Numbered from the stretch's first letter, positions 27,758-37,854 are shown. The stretch: DNA of 64,000 nucleotides from Solibacillus sp. FSL R5-0449 (GCF_037975215.1 NZ_CP150239.1:2828001-2892000), one strand, 5' to 3'. The notes: generated by a model not told the origin, from the sequence alone. Numbers and translations are program-made.

Positions 27758-28642
27758 TTATTTTAATTTTTGGTAATGCTCCTTCATATAACCTAATTGA
27801 TTTTCATTTAGCTTTACTCGCAACCCATCATGAATATTCAAAAACATCCGAGCTGTTTCATCTAATGTTTTAGATATCACAATCTTTCCTTGTAAATCAA
27901 ATGAAATTAAATGTTTATCAAACAATGCATCATGGTTTGGACAAAGTAATAATCCATTATTCACATCAAGACGTTCCTCATTTGTAGAAGTGCTCCATGG
28001 TTTAATATGGCTACCTATCAAAACTCGTGGATCGGTTACACCACACAGTGCACATTTACATTCACGATCTATAAGTAATTTTTTAAATTTCCCTTGACCA
28101 ATACGGCCTTTAATTAGGCGTTCTTTTTCAGTTTGCAGGATTGGTAGATTTTCAAATTGCTGAATTTCATTAAATTCTTCTTCTAGTTCTTGCTTATCAT
28201 TCCTTGCAGATGGTAATTTTGTAAACTTTGCTTTACTATCCTTTAAGCGCAGTGGGAAAATCCATACAAGACGCTTCCTTCCATCTTGATCCTTTTGCTG
28301 CCCCTGATAAGGCTCGCCCGCTAGCTCTACCTGTCCTCGATATGTATATTCTCTTGGCTTCATCACCTCAAAAAAATGAACTTCCACCCCATTAATGTCT
28401 GACTCAGCTAATGTTAAATTTTGCCCGCTCATTTTCTGATCACCAGTCTGCCCCATACCCGTGTAGTGATAAATATCCCCCACAACCTTATCATCATAAA
28501 GCTTTGTCTTATCCGAAATAAGCGTTAACGTATTCGTACGATTTGATTTACGCATTCCCCCCTGTGGCGCACATAAAAACACTTCACAAAGTTGCTGATT
28601 ATTTACAACTTCATTGATTACTAACTGACGTGTCATTGTCAT
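27758..28642 (-). CDS. HNH endonuclease with SRA-like modified-base domain (McrA-like)
   Basis: 294 residues. The N-terminal half contains GDIYHYTGMGQTGDQKMSGQ and REYTYRGQVELAGEPY, the look of SRA/YDG-type readers of modified cytosine. The C-terminal HNH domain has CALCGVTDPRVLIGSHIKPW and LLLCPNHDALFDKH, with zinc-binding cysteines and catalytic His. This combination is known from type IV McrA-type restriction enzymes that cut modified phage DNA. It stands alone on the minus strand behind GGGAGG. Assignment as modification-dependent is inferred from the domain pair. Confidence 0.85.
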   Translation of the reverse strand: MTMTRQLVINEVVNNQQLCEVFLCAPQGGMRKSNRTNTLTLISDKTKLYDDKVVGDIYHYTGMGQTGDQKMSGQNLTLAESDINGVEVHFFEVMKPREYTYRGQVELAGEPYQGQQKDQDGRKRLVWIFPLRLKDSKAKFTKLPSARNDKQELEEEFNEIQQFENLPILQTEKERLIKGRIGQGKFKKLLIDRECKCALCGVTDPRVLIGSHIKPWSTSTNEERLDVNNGLLLCPNHDALFDKHLISFDLQGKIVISKTLDETARMFLNIHDGLRVKLNENQLGYMKEHYQKLK

Positions 28643-28942
28643 AGAATTACCTCCCTAAATATTATTCATCCTTATTATTAAATTCATTGTACTATATGAT
28701 GGCAAACATTGACTTTCCATTTTAGATGAAGGGGCTTGCTAATTGTGTAGTTAATAATCTCGCACATGAAACTTTGATTGCACCCTATATTAAAAAACAA
28801 GTCTATTTCAAGTATAATTAGTCAAACAGGAAATTAAATTCCATTAACTTACGTTCATTATGTGTGTAAGTAAATCATTTATTGTTATCAAAATTTCATT
28901 AATTTCTATAATAATTATTCTATTAAAAGGATGGTGATTACA

Positions 28943-30760
28943 TTGAACTATGGCTGGAAAGGATCAATCCGAGATTTTCTACAACTTCCATTGAACGACT
29001 TCATTCAAACATTAACGTCTTATGTATATAGTTCGCTCACTTCACAACAATGGCACGATGAACAAGAAAAAATTCAATCACAGCAAAGAGCATGGAAAGA
29101 CTGCTTCGAAAAGCTGCAAGGAATTTTCAAAAACTACAACGATCTTGATGGCTGGTTTATTTTTGAGTACTCAATATTGCGTGGTAGCGGTCGTCGTCCA
29201 GATGTACTTTTATTACTTCCTGGCCACGTTCTTGTTATTGAGTGTAAAAGCTATAACACAGTTAATGCTGCGGAATTTTTACAAACTTCTCTTTATGTAC
29301 GTGATATCGAGCACTATCATTCAACTGTTTTACAACATGCATTGAAAGTGACCGGCGTTTTATGGCTAACAAATGGAGATAATCCGGCACTTTTCGCCCG
29401 ACAAGAATATCAAATCTATGAAGCTTCCATACATAGCTTCCCGAAACTCATTAATGGACTACTAAAGCACGGCAATGGAAATACCATAACAGCTGAAGAA
29501 TTTTTAGCTGGAACGTACGAACCGTCTCCGTCTATGTTAGAAGCTGCGCGTGCTATTTTAAACAATGAAGATTTGCCGCGCATCAAAGCTGTTGATAGCA
29601 GTAATTTTGATGATGTCTATAACACCATTCAATCTGTTATTGAAGAAGCGCGGCAAACAAATTCACACCATCTCATATTAGTTTCAGGTGAGCCTGGCGC
29701 AGGTAAAACCTTTTTAGGACTAAAAATCGCACACGCTACTCAAAATTCAGTTTATTTATCAGGAAATGGCCCATTAGTCGAGGTCTTACAAGACACCCTC
29801 AACAATAAAACGTTTGTTCAATCGCTATACGGGTATAAGCGTGATTATTTACAGCATGGTAAAACACCTCAAGAACAAATTATTATTTTCGATGAAGCTC
29901 AACGTGCCTGGGATGCACAAAAAATGAATAGCCATTTAAGCGAGCCAGATGTCATTATTCAAATTGCGAAAGCGAACAAACCTTGGAGTGTTGTGATTGG
30001 GTTAATTGGTGATGGTCAAGAAATCCATTTAGGAGAAGAAAGTGGATTAAGTTTGTGGAATACGGCGATTCAAAATCAAGGAATTACCGTTCATGCTAAA
30101 CATGAAAACCGTTTATTCAGTAATGCTGAACGTTATGAACAACATGAACATCTTCATTTAAACTGTTCATTACGTTCACATGCCGCGCTCCAATATTATT
30201 CATTCGTAAACACTATGCTTGATGGCGATATTCAGTCTGCCATTAACTATAAACAACCTTTGGTACAGCAGCGTTATCCTGTTTTAATTACGGATAATTT
30301 AGAAAAAGCGAAAACTAATATACAAGGTCTTTATAATGGTGATCAGAAAACTTTCGGGGTCATTTGTTCATCCGGTGCTGATAAATTGAAAGCTATACCG
30401 GTTGTTCCTTTTGGTGAACGAAATATTTTACCTAAACCAGCAACAGCTTATTTTAACTATTCAACGAGTCCGTACTACTGCAAAAACTTACGTTACGCAG
30501 CTACTGAGTTCCAAACACAGGGGTTAGAGCTAGATTGTGCTATCGTACATTGGGATGAAGACCTTTGCTGGAATGGTTCAAACTGGGATTGCTTCTACAC
30601 AAAAAAAGATGCAAAAAATCCAGAACAAATGAAATTGAATGCATACCGTGTTTTATTAACGCGCGGCCGGGATGCAACGATTATTTATGTCCCTCCAAAG
30701 CAAAAATTAGCTAAAACTTGGACATTGCTAACCGAAACATTACAATTTCCGATTCTATAA
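28943..30760 (+). CDS. NERD-domain / DUF2075 helicase (Schlafen group 3-like)
   Basis: About 605 residues from the TTG at 28943, behind GGATGGTGA; an ATG four codons earlier overlaps this site. The N-terminal part is nuclease-like (GRRPDVLLLLPGHVLVIECKSY near residue 95, giving Asp and ExK). The rest is a P-loop ATPase/helicase of DUF2075: SGEPGAGKTFL near 255, IIFDEAQRAW near 315 and VLLTRGRDATIIYVP near 575. These proteins are frequent in defence islands. The likely role is nucleic-acid cleavage coupled to a helicase; the target is unknown. Confidence 0.85.
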   Translation: MNYGWKGSIRDFLQLPLNDFIQTLTSYVYSSLTSQQWHDEQEKIQSQQRAWKDCFEKLQGIFKNYNDLDGWFIFEYSILRGSGRRPDVLLLLPGHVLVIECKSYNTVNAAEFLQTSLYVRDIEHYHSTVLQHALKVTGVLWLTNGDNPALFARQEYQIYEASIHSFPKLINGLLKHGNGNTITAEEFLAGTYEPSPSMLEAARAILNNEDLPRIKAVDSSNFDDVYNTIQSVIEEARQTNSHHLILVSGEPGAGKTFLGLKIAHATQNSVYLSGNGPLVEVLQDTLNNKTFVQSLYGYKRDYLQHGKTPQEQIIIFDEAQRAWDAQKMNSHLSEPDVIIQIAKANKPWSVVIGLIGDGQEIHLGEESGLSLWNTAIQNQGITVHAKHENRLFSNAERYEQHEHLHLNCSLRSHAALQYYSFVNTMLDGDIQSAINYKQPLVQQRYPVLITDNLEKAKTNIQGLYNGDQKTFGVICSSGADKLKAIPVVPFGERNILPKPATAYFNYSTSPYYCKNLRYAATEFQTQGLELDCAIVHWDEDLCWNGSNWDCFYTKKDAKNPEQMKLNAYRVLLTRGRDATIIYVPPKQKLAKTWTLLTETLQFPIL

Positions 30761-30868
30761 TTGGAGGATCGTGCACGGTTTATTCTCTTGAAACAATTAC
30801 AAAGGGATACTAGCTTCAGTAAGGCTGTGGAATAAAATATGAATTACACCAACAATAGCTAAAACGTA

Positions 30869-30906
30869 AACTGCTTAGCCTTGTTAGAAATAACGACTAA
30901 GCAGTT
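30869..30906. terminator. Bidirectional terminator between convergent genes
   Basis: A perfect 10-bp stem AACTGCTTAG / CTAAGCAGTT with an 18-base loop lies between the DUF2075 gene and the minus-strand membrane protein. Confidence 0.75.
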
Positions 30907-30938
30907 AACTTTAACTTTTTTGAATTAGAATTTTTTAA

Positions 30939-32423
30939 CTAATTTAAGAAAAATGCTTCCAAATCAGATTCATTTTCCAAAATCTTACTTCCATCGACTC
31001 CTACTTCTCTTGCTAATTTTATTGAAGCCGCAGCCAAAGTAGCTTTATTAGCATTTACATCAAAAGCAGCATCTATTAGTGTGTTGAACCCAGCATAAGT
31101 CATATCAATTTTACTAATAATTTCATGATATGCACCTTCAACTTTATCTAATAGTTCTGACATATACTTATCCATATATTTTTTTAATTCTGCTTCTTTT
31201 TGGCCTAATTTTCCTTTTGCAATACCCCACACAAAATTTGTAGTGACTGTACCTATAATTGCACCGAGTACTGGTACAGGGATAAGAGTTTGTCCAATAG
31301 CACCGCCAACAGCAGCTATACCAGCTTCCAAACAAAGTATTTGTCCTTGTGTTACTACTTCATCTAAATCGATTTGTCCTTTTTGGTGATCTACTAAAAG
31401 TGAGGTCACACCCATCGCAGCGCTAGTTACAGCTCCTGCTAATGGTGCTGATAATGACGTTAAATTAGTCAAAGCATAAATAGAGCCTGCTGTAATACCC
31501 GCCTTTGCTCCAGATTTACCTGATTCAAGTCCTATGTCTTTCCAATCACTGGCTGTAAAATCAGCAAGTTTTGTACCTGATTTTATCTTTGAATAAATGG
31601 AAGTACATGCACTAACTGTTGTAGCAATAGCCGCAGCTGTTCCTGCAACTTTAACACCCTCTTTTAATGACGGACCCGCATTCGCTTGGACAGCTTCTTT
31701 TTTTCGATCTGATTCATTATCGATTTCGTCCATTTTCCTCTGGTTTTCATCCACTATCTGTTCTTGATTATTCTGAATTGTTTCATGAGCTTTCCCTATT
31801 TGTACTTCATCATAATTTGAAATAGATTGCTTTACTACGCTATTAAAAGTACGTCCTGTTTGTCGTTCAATTTCATCTACCTTTTCTAAAATTGATCTAA
31901 TCGATTTTTCACTTAAACCTGTTGGATTCTGACCATTACGTAAAGCTTGTATAATATCGAATTGGTCTTTAGGTATTACGTAATCCATTGTGACATCATG
32001 ATACTTATTAAAGTGGTCTAATACACTTGATAATGAGTTGTTAGTTCCATTTATAAATTTCGACTGAGCTTTCATGCCGTTTAATATAAAATCTTCTGGC
32101 GCTGTTCTTCCTACACCATCAAATGTTGCAACATCGACTTGACCACTTAAAGCCGCTTTCGCATTCCGAATATGCACTTCAAAGTTTTCTGCTATCTCAC
32201 CATGCTTTGTTTTTTGAGAACCTAAAATATTTTCTGGTGAATTTAAAAATTCACGCATTTTTGCCATGTGCTGTAATGCCTTTTCGAAATTTTGGTTTTG
32301 GATATTTTTATCGTTTAAAGTGTCACTAACTATCGAATCTAATCGTTTAGCTATCGATTGATGTTTCCATACATTAAATCCGTCAACACCAGCTGCAATG
32401 AATTGATCTTTCCAAACTGTCAT
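30939..32423 (-). CDS. Large protein with Gly/Ala-rich membrane region, unknown family
   Basis: About 494 residues from the ATG at 32423; a TTG four codons earlier is possible but too close to the AAGGA. The N-terminal 250 residues are helical and charged (KHQSIAKRLDSIVSD, NQEQIVDENQRKMDEIDNES). The middle (about residues 260-400) is hydrophobic and small-residue rich: VKVAGTAAAIATTVSA, LSAPLAGAVTSAAMGVTSLL, IAAVGGAIGQTLIPVPVL. The end is helical again. This looks like a soluble sensor linked to membrane hairpins. It follows a gene with similar features by about 1 bp. Pore-forming effector activity is a hypothesis. Confidence 0.65.
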   Translation of the reverse strand: MTVWKDQFIAAGVDGFNVWKHQSIAKRLDSIVSDTLNDKNIQNQNFEKALQHMAKMREFLNSPENILGSQKTKHGEIAENFEVHIRNAKAALSGQVDVATFDGVGRTAPEDFILNGMKAQSKFINGTNNSLSSVLDHFNKYHDVTMDYVIPKDQFDIIQALRNGQNPTGLSEKSIRSILEKVDEIERQTGRTFNSVVKQSISNYDEVQIGKAHETIQNNQEQIVDENQRKMDEIDNESDRKKEAVQANAGPSLKEGVKVAGTAAAIATTVSACTSIYSKIKSGTKLADFTASDWKDIGLESGKSGAKAGITAGSIYALTNLTSLSAPLAGAVTSAAMGVTSLLVDHQKGQIDLDEVVTQGQILCLEAGIAAVGGAIGQTLIPVPVLGAIIGTVTTNFVWGIAKGKLGQKEAELKKYMDKYMSELLDKVEGAYHEIISKIDMTYAGFNTLIDAAFDVNANKATLAAASIKLAREVGVDGSKILENESDLEAFFLN

Positions 32424-32424
32424 A

Positions 32425-33276
32425 TTATTTTCCAATTTCCTTCATAAATAATTGGGATAATGCAGAGGTATTATTAATAATTGCTATTAATTCATGGCGT
32501 TGATCAGGCGTATATTGGCTGAATGTCGTAATACCTCGAGCAGAATAAATAAATTCATTAATCGCAGTAAATAATCCGTTCGTTAATTTTTTTGTTGTAG
32601 AAGTTAATTCAACAATTTCGTATTGAACTGCATCAATTTTTTTACGCTCTTTTAAAATGTCTAGACGCTCTTTATCTGCCTTAATTGCGGCATCTTTATT
32701 TTTTTTACTTGCAAATACGCCACCTGCAACTAAACTAGCTGCACCAATGCCCCATCCTATCGGCCCAGCTAATGCTAAAAGTGCATTACCTGCTGCCATT
32801 CCACCGCCACCTGCTGCTAATGCTCCCCCACCAAGCCAAGCTAATGCTGCGTTTGTTGCTGCTACACCCGATAAGCCTGAAATTGCTGCTCCCGTAGAAG
32901 CTGTTCCAAAAGTTGTTGCAATTGCTATAGCTGCTGTTGGTGCAAATGCAGCTGTAGCCACTCCAGCCGCTACACCTGCCGCTGTTCCTCCACCTGCAAT
33001 TTTAATCATTAATTTCTCATCATAGGTAATTTCACTTAATGCTTTAAAACTGGCTGTGTTATATCGAATCGTTTCAAATTCCTTTGCAAATTCTTTTGGT
33101 GTATTAGCAATTGAATTAATATACTTCTCAACATTATCAACTACGCCTAATGCTGAAGTACGTGAATTGTGTAAATTCAAGGCAGATTGTTGTATGTTTT
33201 TTTGCGCTTTCTCATAATTTGCTACTTCTTTTTTTAATTTTTCAATAGCATCTTTTTTTAATGAACTGTTTAACAT
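32425..33276 (-). CDS. Glycine-zipper membrane protein, partner of downstream gene
   Basis: 283 residues from the ATG with GAGGTGATTGG upstream; the longer upstream frame has no signal. The N-terminal 105 residues form a coiled coil (LKKEVANYEKAQKNIQQSAL). A hydrophobic stretch rich in Gly and Ala (about residues 110-210: AAGVAAGVATAAFAPTAAIA and ALAAGGGGMAAGNALLALAG) suggests multiple close-packed helices inserting in a membrane. A basic-acidic helix follows (KADKERLDILKERKKID). No family is recognised. Together with the next gene it forms a two-gene operon at the right end of the ssrA island. Confidence 0.65.
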   Translation of the reverse strand: MLNSSLKKDAIEKLKKEVANYEKAQKNIQQSALNLHNSRTSALGVVDNVEKYINSIANTPKEFAKEFETIRYNTASFKALSEITYDEKLMIKIAGGGTAAGVAAGVATAAFAPTAAIAIATTFGTASTGAAISGLSGVAATNAALAWLGGGALAAGGGGMAAGNALLALAGPIGWGIGAASLVAGGVFASKKNKDAAIKADKERLDILKERKKIDAVQYEIVELTSTTKKLTNGLFTAINEFIYSARGITTFSQYTPDQRHELIAIINNTSALSQLFMKEIGK

Positions 33277-33540
33277 CCAATCACCTCGATTTATATTTAA
33301 ACTACATTTTACCATCTTTATAGGTAAAATATAATAAAATAAACAAGACAAATGTACCACTTCATTATTTTCGAATTAAATAACTTAAACTATCTTCAAT
33401 CCGGTGATAGTCAACAAAAAATACTTCCACATTCACTCTATCGTCACTGACACATAAATTTTTTTATTATATCGAATAATTTTACCTACGTCTTTAACTA
33501 CGTCTGAATCCTATTAGATGAATTTCAATGACATAATAAA
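33277..33540. other. Island right end, non-coding
   Basis: About 260 bases of AT-rich DNA between the last island gene and the tmRNA terminator, with the promoter of the two-gene membrane operon expected here. Direct repeats CCTACGTCT and ACTACGTCT at 33485-33504 may be integrase arm sites. Confidence 0.4.
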
Positions 33541-33577
33541 AAAGCCAAAACCCTTTTGTATCAAGGATTTTGACTTT
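33541..33577 (-). terminator. tmRNA terminator
   Basis: On the minus strand the arms AAAGTCAAAATCCTT and AAAGGGTTTTGGCTTT pair and are followed by a T-run (TTTTTTATT), 27 bp beyond the tmRNA 3' end. Confidence 0.85.
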
Positions 33578-33602
33578 CATAGATTTCTGTTGAAATCGTA
33601 AG

Positions 33603-33629
33603 TATGGAGACGGTGGGAGTCGAACCCAC
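33603..33629 (-). repeat. Right attachment site within ssrA 3' end
   Basis: The 27-bp core identical to 14852-14878. Here it is part of the complete ssrA gene, so the element left a functional copy on this side. Confidence 0.88.
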
Positions 33630-33958
33630 GTCCAGAAGCTCCAATACGCCGGCTTCTACGCGTGTAGTTTGTCTACTTGCAATTCGCGAGTTCTTATGCC
33701 GACAAACAGGCGTCCGAATCGCTAACCTGGAAATCTCTTACCGTTGACTCAGGTGGTGCCAACGATCGTATCCCACTTAAGTTGAACCCAGCGTAGTCTA
33801 CATGGGCGATAGACAGGCTGAGTGCTACGCGCTATTAAGCTGCGAAAGCGAAGTTTTGTTGTTTGCCAGTTATTATATAACTTCCGTTGTTGACGAAGAC
33901 GAGACCTCCGACGCGCGACCAGAGCTTGAACCACCCCTGTCGAATCCGTAACGTCCCC
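33605..33958 (-). ncRNA. ssrA: Transfer-messenger RNA (tmRNA)
   Basis: About 354 nt. The 5' end GGGGACGTTACGGATTCGAC and the 3' end with the T-arm GTGGGTTCGACTCCCAC and terminal CCA are typical. The tag ORF at 33835-33867 reads GKQQNFAFAA followed by TAA, after the charged Ala; the ending FAFAA is the proteolysis tag recognised by ClpXP-type proteases. tmRNA rescues stalled ribosomes with SmpB, whose gene lies 0.7 kb upstream. It serves as integration site for the neighbouring island. Several pseudoknots follow in the body but were not modelled. Confidence 0.95.
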
Positions 33959-34119
33959 GAGTAGTAGTAAACCCGAGTTAAGTTCGGAAAAGAGCTTTAT
34001 TAACTCTTTAAAACGTGTACCGTATGAGTAGATACACACTGGCTAGTACAGTAAATTATATGACAAAACGGCTAAGCTTGCAAGTAATTCTGCTTCTCTC
34101 GTACACTGCCAATATTTTC

Positions 34120-34497
34120 TTAGCCTTGTTTATATAATTGGTTGCGGTAGTCTACAGGTGTGACACCGTGAAATCGCTTGAACAGCTGCGTAAATTCAAA
34201 GTAACCGTTCAACCCGATCATTTTTGATATTTCCTTGAAGTCCATTTGCGTATCTTCCAGTAATCCTTCTGCTTTGTGTAAGCGAACTTTCGTAATATAT
34301 TCATTGACCGGCATCCCGACTTGTTGCTCGAAAATATTATTATAGTCCGGATACTCATCAGCAATTATATCCTCAACCAATGCCAAACAATCGGCATGTA
34401 CACTATACTTTTCAACTAAAATGACAATCTTATCGACCAATTCTGCGTTGCGTAATCCATTCACCTCTGGAAGTCCCCCTACGTATGCTAATGCCAT
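34120..34497 (-). CDS. Stand-alone AraC-type HTH protein
   Basis: About 125 residues from an ATG with GAGGTG 9 bases before it; the longer frame up to 34725 runs through the smpB terminator and overlaps smpB, so it was rejected. Residues about 25-120 form an AraC-type double HTH: NIFEQQVGMPVNEYITKVRL, KAEGLLEDTQMDFKEISKMI, and FEFTQLFKRFHGVTPVDYRN. There is no sensory domain. It lies between smpB and ssrA, which are adjacent in Bacillus subtilis, so it is a lineage-specific insertion. The target is unknown. Confidence 0.8.
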   Translation of the reverse strand: MALAYVGGLPEVNGLRNAELVDKIVILVEKYSVHADCLALVEDIIADEYPDYNNIFEQQVGMPVNEYITKVRLHKAEGLLEDTQMDFKEISKMIGLNGYFEFTQLFKRFHGVTPVDYRNQLYKQG

Positions 34498-34597
34498 TGA
34501 CCAAAACACCTCAAATTTTATAGTTTCAACCTTACTTTTACGCCACCTTAGATTTGTACCCACATTTTTCAGATTGAAAACCAACTTTTTGGCCGAA

Positions 34598-34647
34598 AAA
34601 AAGAGATGTGTAAAAAATAACTCAATTTGTTTCACACATCTCTTTTT
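34598..34647. terminator. Terminator after smpB
   Basis: A 14-bp inverted repeat (AAAAGAGATGTGT / ACACATCTCTTTT) with A-rich and T-rich sides ends the rnr-smpB unit and precedes the AraC gene. Confidence 0.88.
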
Positions 34648-34687
34648 GGTCAATCTATAAATGCTGTTTAAATACGTGGGTTTCCGC

Positions 34688-35152
34688 TTACTGCTGGCGT
34701 TCCTTGAAAGCACGTTCCATATCACGCTTCGCTTCTTTTTTCTTCATATCATGACGTTTATCGTAATCTTTCTTACCTTTTGCAAGACCGATTAGTAACT
34801 TCGCATAGCCGTCTTTAATATACATTTTCAGCGGAACAATTGTGTAGCCGTCACGCTTCACGGCACCGACTAATTCACTGATTTGTTTTTTATGTAAGAG
34901 CAGCTTGCGTTCGCGTAATGGGTCATGGTTGTAGCGGTTCCCTTGGTCGAATGGCGAAATATGCATATTTTTTACCCATGCTTCCCCACCCGTCACACTA
35001 ATATACGCTTCCTTCAGCTGGACACGGGCACCACGTACGGATTTGATCTCCGTTCCTGTCAGTACCATCCCTGCTTCAATTGTTTCTTCTATGAAGTAAT
35101 CATGGCTCGCTTTTTTGTTTTGAGCTAAAACTTTACCTGCGCCTTTTGCCAT
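34688..35152 (-). CDS. smpB: SsrA-binding protein SmpB
   Basis: 154 residues, the usual length. It begins [20 protein letters not shown] and contains the conserved [44 protein letters not shown] and the basic C-terminal tail [21 protein letters not shown]. SmpB binds the tRNA-like part of tmRNA and brings it to stalled ribosomes. It is downstream of rnr and upstream of ssrA, the common Firmicute order. Confidence 0.97.
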   Translation of the reverse strand: MAKGAGKVLAQNKKASHDYFIEETIEAGMVLTGTEIKSVRGARVQLKEAYISVTGGEAWVKNMHISPFDQGNRYNHDPLRERKLLLHKKQISELVGAVKRDGYTIVPLKMYIKDGYAKLLIGLAKGKKDYDKRHDMKKKEAKRDMERAFKERQQ

Positions 35153-35182
35153 TCGTTTTACACCTCTATTTTAAAGGTAGAT

Positions 35183-35211
35183 AGCTATGGTGCCGAAAAT
35201 GCACCATAGCT
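35183..35211. other. Perfect hairpin between rnr and smpB
   Basis: An 11-bp stem AGCTATGGTGC / GCACCATAGCT with a 7-base loop in the 69-bp gap. It has no T-run, so it is more likely a processing or stability element than a terminator. Confidence 0.6.
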
Positions 35212-35221
35212 TCACACCTTA

Positions 35222-37630
35222 CTATTTCTTTTTACTTTTTTTCTTTTTCCCTTTTGCGATGCCTTCGTAAAACTTCGGCTTATCGCCTGATTTACCTTCT
35301 TTACGGCGACCGCGTGGATCACGGTCAGATGAGCCTGAACGTTTTGCTTTTTCAGGACGTGCCTTACTGCCACCGCGCGATTTGCGGTCACGTTTTTCGC
35401 CTGTACGCTCATCACCTTTTTTGCGGCCTTCTCTGCGACCTGCATGGATGACTTTCGATGTTTGGCGACGAGACGGACGTGGGCTGCTCACCATATCGAC
35501 GATTTCAAAGTCGACAGAAGATTCCTCGATTACGACATTCGCCACACGGATCTTCACTTCATCCCCGATACGGAACTGGCGGCCTGTACGCTCACCGATC
35601 ATCATCATATGACGGTCTTCAAAACGGTAGTAATCGTCCGTCATATTCGAAATATGCACAAGACCTTCCACCGTATTTTCAAGCTCTACGAAAATACCGA
35701 AGTTCGTAATCGAAGAAACAATCCCTTCGAACTCTTCCCCAATTTTATCGGACATAAACTGCGCTTTTTTCAGTGCATCCGTATCACGTTCTGCTTCAAC
35801 GGCACGACGCTCACGACCAGATGTATGGTCCGCAATTTCATCCATTACCGCGCTCCATTGCACAACCGTTTCCTTCGATGTATCGCCATTAATCAAATAC
35901 GTACGGATTAAACGATGGACGATTAAATCCGGGTAACGACGAATCGGTGATGTGAAATGCGTATAGAACTCTGTCGATAAACCGAAGTGGCCTAATGACT
36001 CGGCATAATATTTTGCCTGCTGCATCGAACGCAGCAGCATCGTTGAAATTACCGGCTCTTCCGGCAAGCCTTCAATTGAACGAATGACTTCCTGTAATGC
36101 TTTCGGGTGTACCGAGTTCCCCGTACCTTTTATCATAATACCAAAATTTGTCACAAACTCAAAGAAACGTTGCAGTTTTTCCGGCTTCGGATCTTCGTGA
36201 ATACGGTATAAGAACGGAAGCTCCATCCAGTGGAAATGCTCGGCAATCGTTTCGTTCGCTGCAAGCATGAACTCCTCGATCAGACGCTCTGCAACAGTAC
36301 GTTCGCGTAACACGATATCAGTCGGCCAGCCGTCTTCATTCACAAGTACTTTTGATTCTTTGAAATCAAAGTCAATCGCACCGCGCGACATACGTTTATT
36401 GCGCAGAATTTGCGCTAAATCGGCCATGTCTCTGAACATCGGCACTAAACTTTCATAGCGCTCCATTAATTCCGGGTTTTCATCCGGATTTTCTAAAATG
36501 TTATAAACGTCCGAATACGTCATACGCTCCGTCGTTTTAATGACACTTTGGAAAATTTCATGCTTCACCACTTGGCCGGCTTGGTCGATTGTCATTTCGC
36601 ATGACAATGTTAAACGGTCAACTTGTGGGTTCAATGAACAGATACCGTTCGATAAACGGTGCGGAATCATCGGAATTACACGGTCTGTTAAGTAAACAGA
36701 TGTCGCGCGTTCATATGCTTCCTGATCGAGTACAGAGCCTTGTGTCACATAATAACTAACATCGGCAATGTGTACACCAAGCTTGTATGTGCCATTGTCA
36801 TTTTTCACAACCGTTACGGCATCATCCAAGTCTTTCGCGTCCGCACCATCGATTGTGACGATCACTTCATTACGTAGGTCACGGCGTCCGACTAAATCCT
36901 GTTCGTTAATCTCATCCGGTACATCGACTGCTGCTTGCACAACTTCTTGTGGGAACTCTGGCGGAATATCATATTTATAAAGAATCGATAAAATGTCCAC
37001 ACCCGGATCATTTTTATGACCTAAAATTTTTGTGATCATCCCTGTCGCAGATTTCGTCGCATCTGGCCAGTGCGTTACTTCTACAACGACTTTATGTCCG
37101 TCGACCGCACCCATTGCGTCCTCTTTTGCGATAAAGATATCCATATTTAACTTCTTATCATCTGTAACAACAAAACCAAAACCGCGATTTGCCTGGTATG
37201 TACCTACAAATGATGTTTTGCTGCGTTCAACGATTTTGACGATCGTTCCTTCACGGCGGTCACCTGATTGTTCCTTTAATACACGTACGAGCACGGTATC
37301 TTCATTCAGTGCACCATTCACTTCATGTGCGGGGATGAAAATATCGTCCATGCCTTGTTCTTCCGGTGCGACGAAACCGAATCCTTTCGCGTTCCCGATA
37401 AAACGGCCGCGCAGTAAATTCATGCGTTCCGGTAAACCGTAGCGATTTGAACGGGAGCGAACGATTTGTCCTTGCGCTTCCATTTTCACGAGTGTTTTCA
37501 CTAACTCACGGAACTCATCCGCTTCTTCTAATTCAAGTACATCTTCAATTTCCGATACAGTCATCGGTTTATAGCCATCGTCCTTCATCATATCAAGAAC
37601 GCGCTGTTGTAATTCATTTTGTTGTGTCAT
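35222..37630 (-). CDS. rnr: Ribonuclease R
   Basis: 802 residues. N-terminal winged-helix and cold-shock domains ([17 protein letters not shown] near residue 75; [16 protein letters not shown] near 148) precede the RNB domain with catalytic acidic motif [12 protein letters not shown] near 268 and HIADVSYYV near 290. An S1 domain ([20 protein letters not shown]) starts near 640. The tail (from about 715) is Lys/Arg/Gly-rich, ending in KKKKSKKK. RNase R degrades structured RNA and works with SmpB/tmRNA in trans-translation. It is slightly longer than B. subtilis RNase R because of the basic tail. Confidence 0.97.
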   Translation of the reverse strand: MTQQNELQQRVLDMMKDDGYKPMTVSEIEDVLELEEADEFRELVKTLVKMEAQGQIVRSRSNRYGLPERMNLLRGRFIGNAKGFGFVAPEEQGMDDIFIPAHEVNGALNEDTVLVRVLKEQSGDRREGTIVKIVERSKTSFVGTYQANRGFGFVVTDDKKLNMDIFIAKEDAMGAVDGHKVVVEVTHWPDATKSATGMITKILGHKNDPGVDILSILYKYDIPPEFPQEVVQAAVDVPDEINEQDLVGRRDLRNEVIVTIDGADAKDLDDAVTVVKNDNGTYKLGVHIADVSYYVTQGSVLDQEAYERATSVYLTDRVIPMIPHRLSNGICSLNPQVDRLTLSCEMTIDQAGQVVKHEIFQSVIKTTERMTYSDVYNILENPDENPELMERYESLVPMFRDMADLAQILRNKRMSRGAIDFDFKESKVLVNEDGWPTDIVLRERTVAERLIEEFMLAANETIAEHFHWMELPFLYRIHEDPKPEKLQRFFEFVTNFGIMIKGTGNSVHPKALQEVIRSIEGLPEEPVISTMLLRSMQQAKYYAESLGHFGLSTEFYTHFTSPIRRYPDLIVHRLIRTYLINGDTSKETVVQWSAVMDEIADHTSGRERRAVEAERDTDALKKAQFMSDKIGEEFEGIVSSITNFGIFVELENTVEGLVHISNMTDDYYRFEDRHMMMIGERTGRQFRIGDEVKIRVANVVIEESSVDFEIVDMVSSPRPSRRQTSKVIHAGRREGRKKGDERTGEKRDRKSRGGSKARPEKAKRSGSSDRDPRGRRKEGKSGDKPKFYEGIAKGKKKKSKKK

Positions 37631-37854
37631 GTATTATTTCCCTCCTTTGAACAGAAAATAAAGTTTCTTACGATGTTGTGCTTTTGGAATGAACTTTGCG
37701 TTTAGCACCCGTGGATTTCCGTTTCGGCGGCAATTTATTGCGGTCACCGCAGAAGCAGCCTTCCAATCAGTAGAAAGTCGACGCCTACACTCCAATCCAC
37801 TAGAAAAATTCCAAACCACAAACATTCGTAAAAAACAAAAATTTATTCACACCA

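Noticed and set aside
32657-33025. 122-codon plus-strand ORF rich in Ala and Pro
   Set aside because: It is the shadow of the Gly/Ala-rich membrane protein on the other strand.
33749-34039. 96-codon ORF on the minus strand
   Set aside because: It lies within tmRNA; only the 10-residue tag is translated.
34498-34725. N-terminal extension of the AraC-type protein
   Set aside because: It would cross the smpB terminator and overlap smpB; a good ribosome-binding site precedes the inner ATG.
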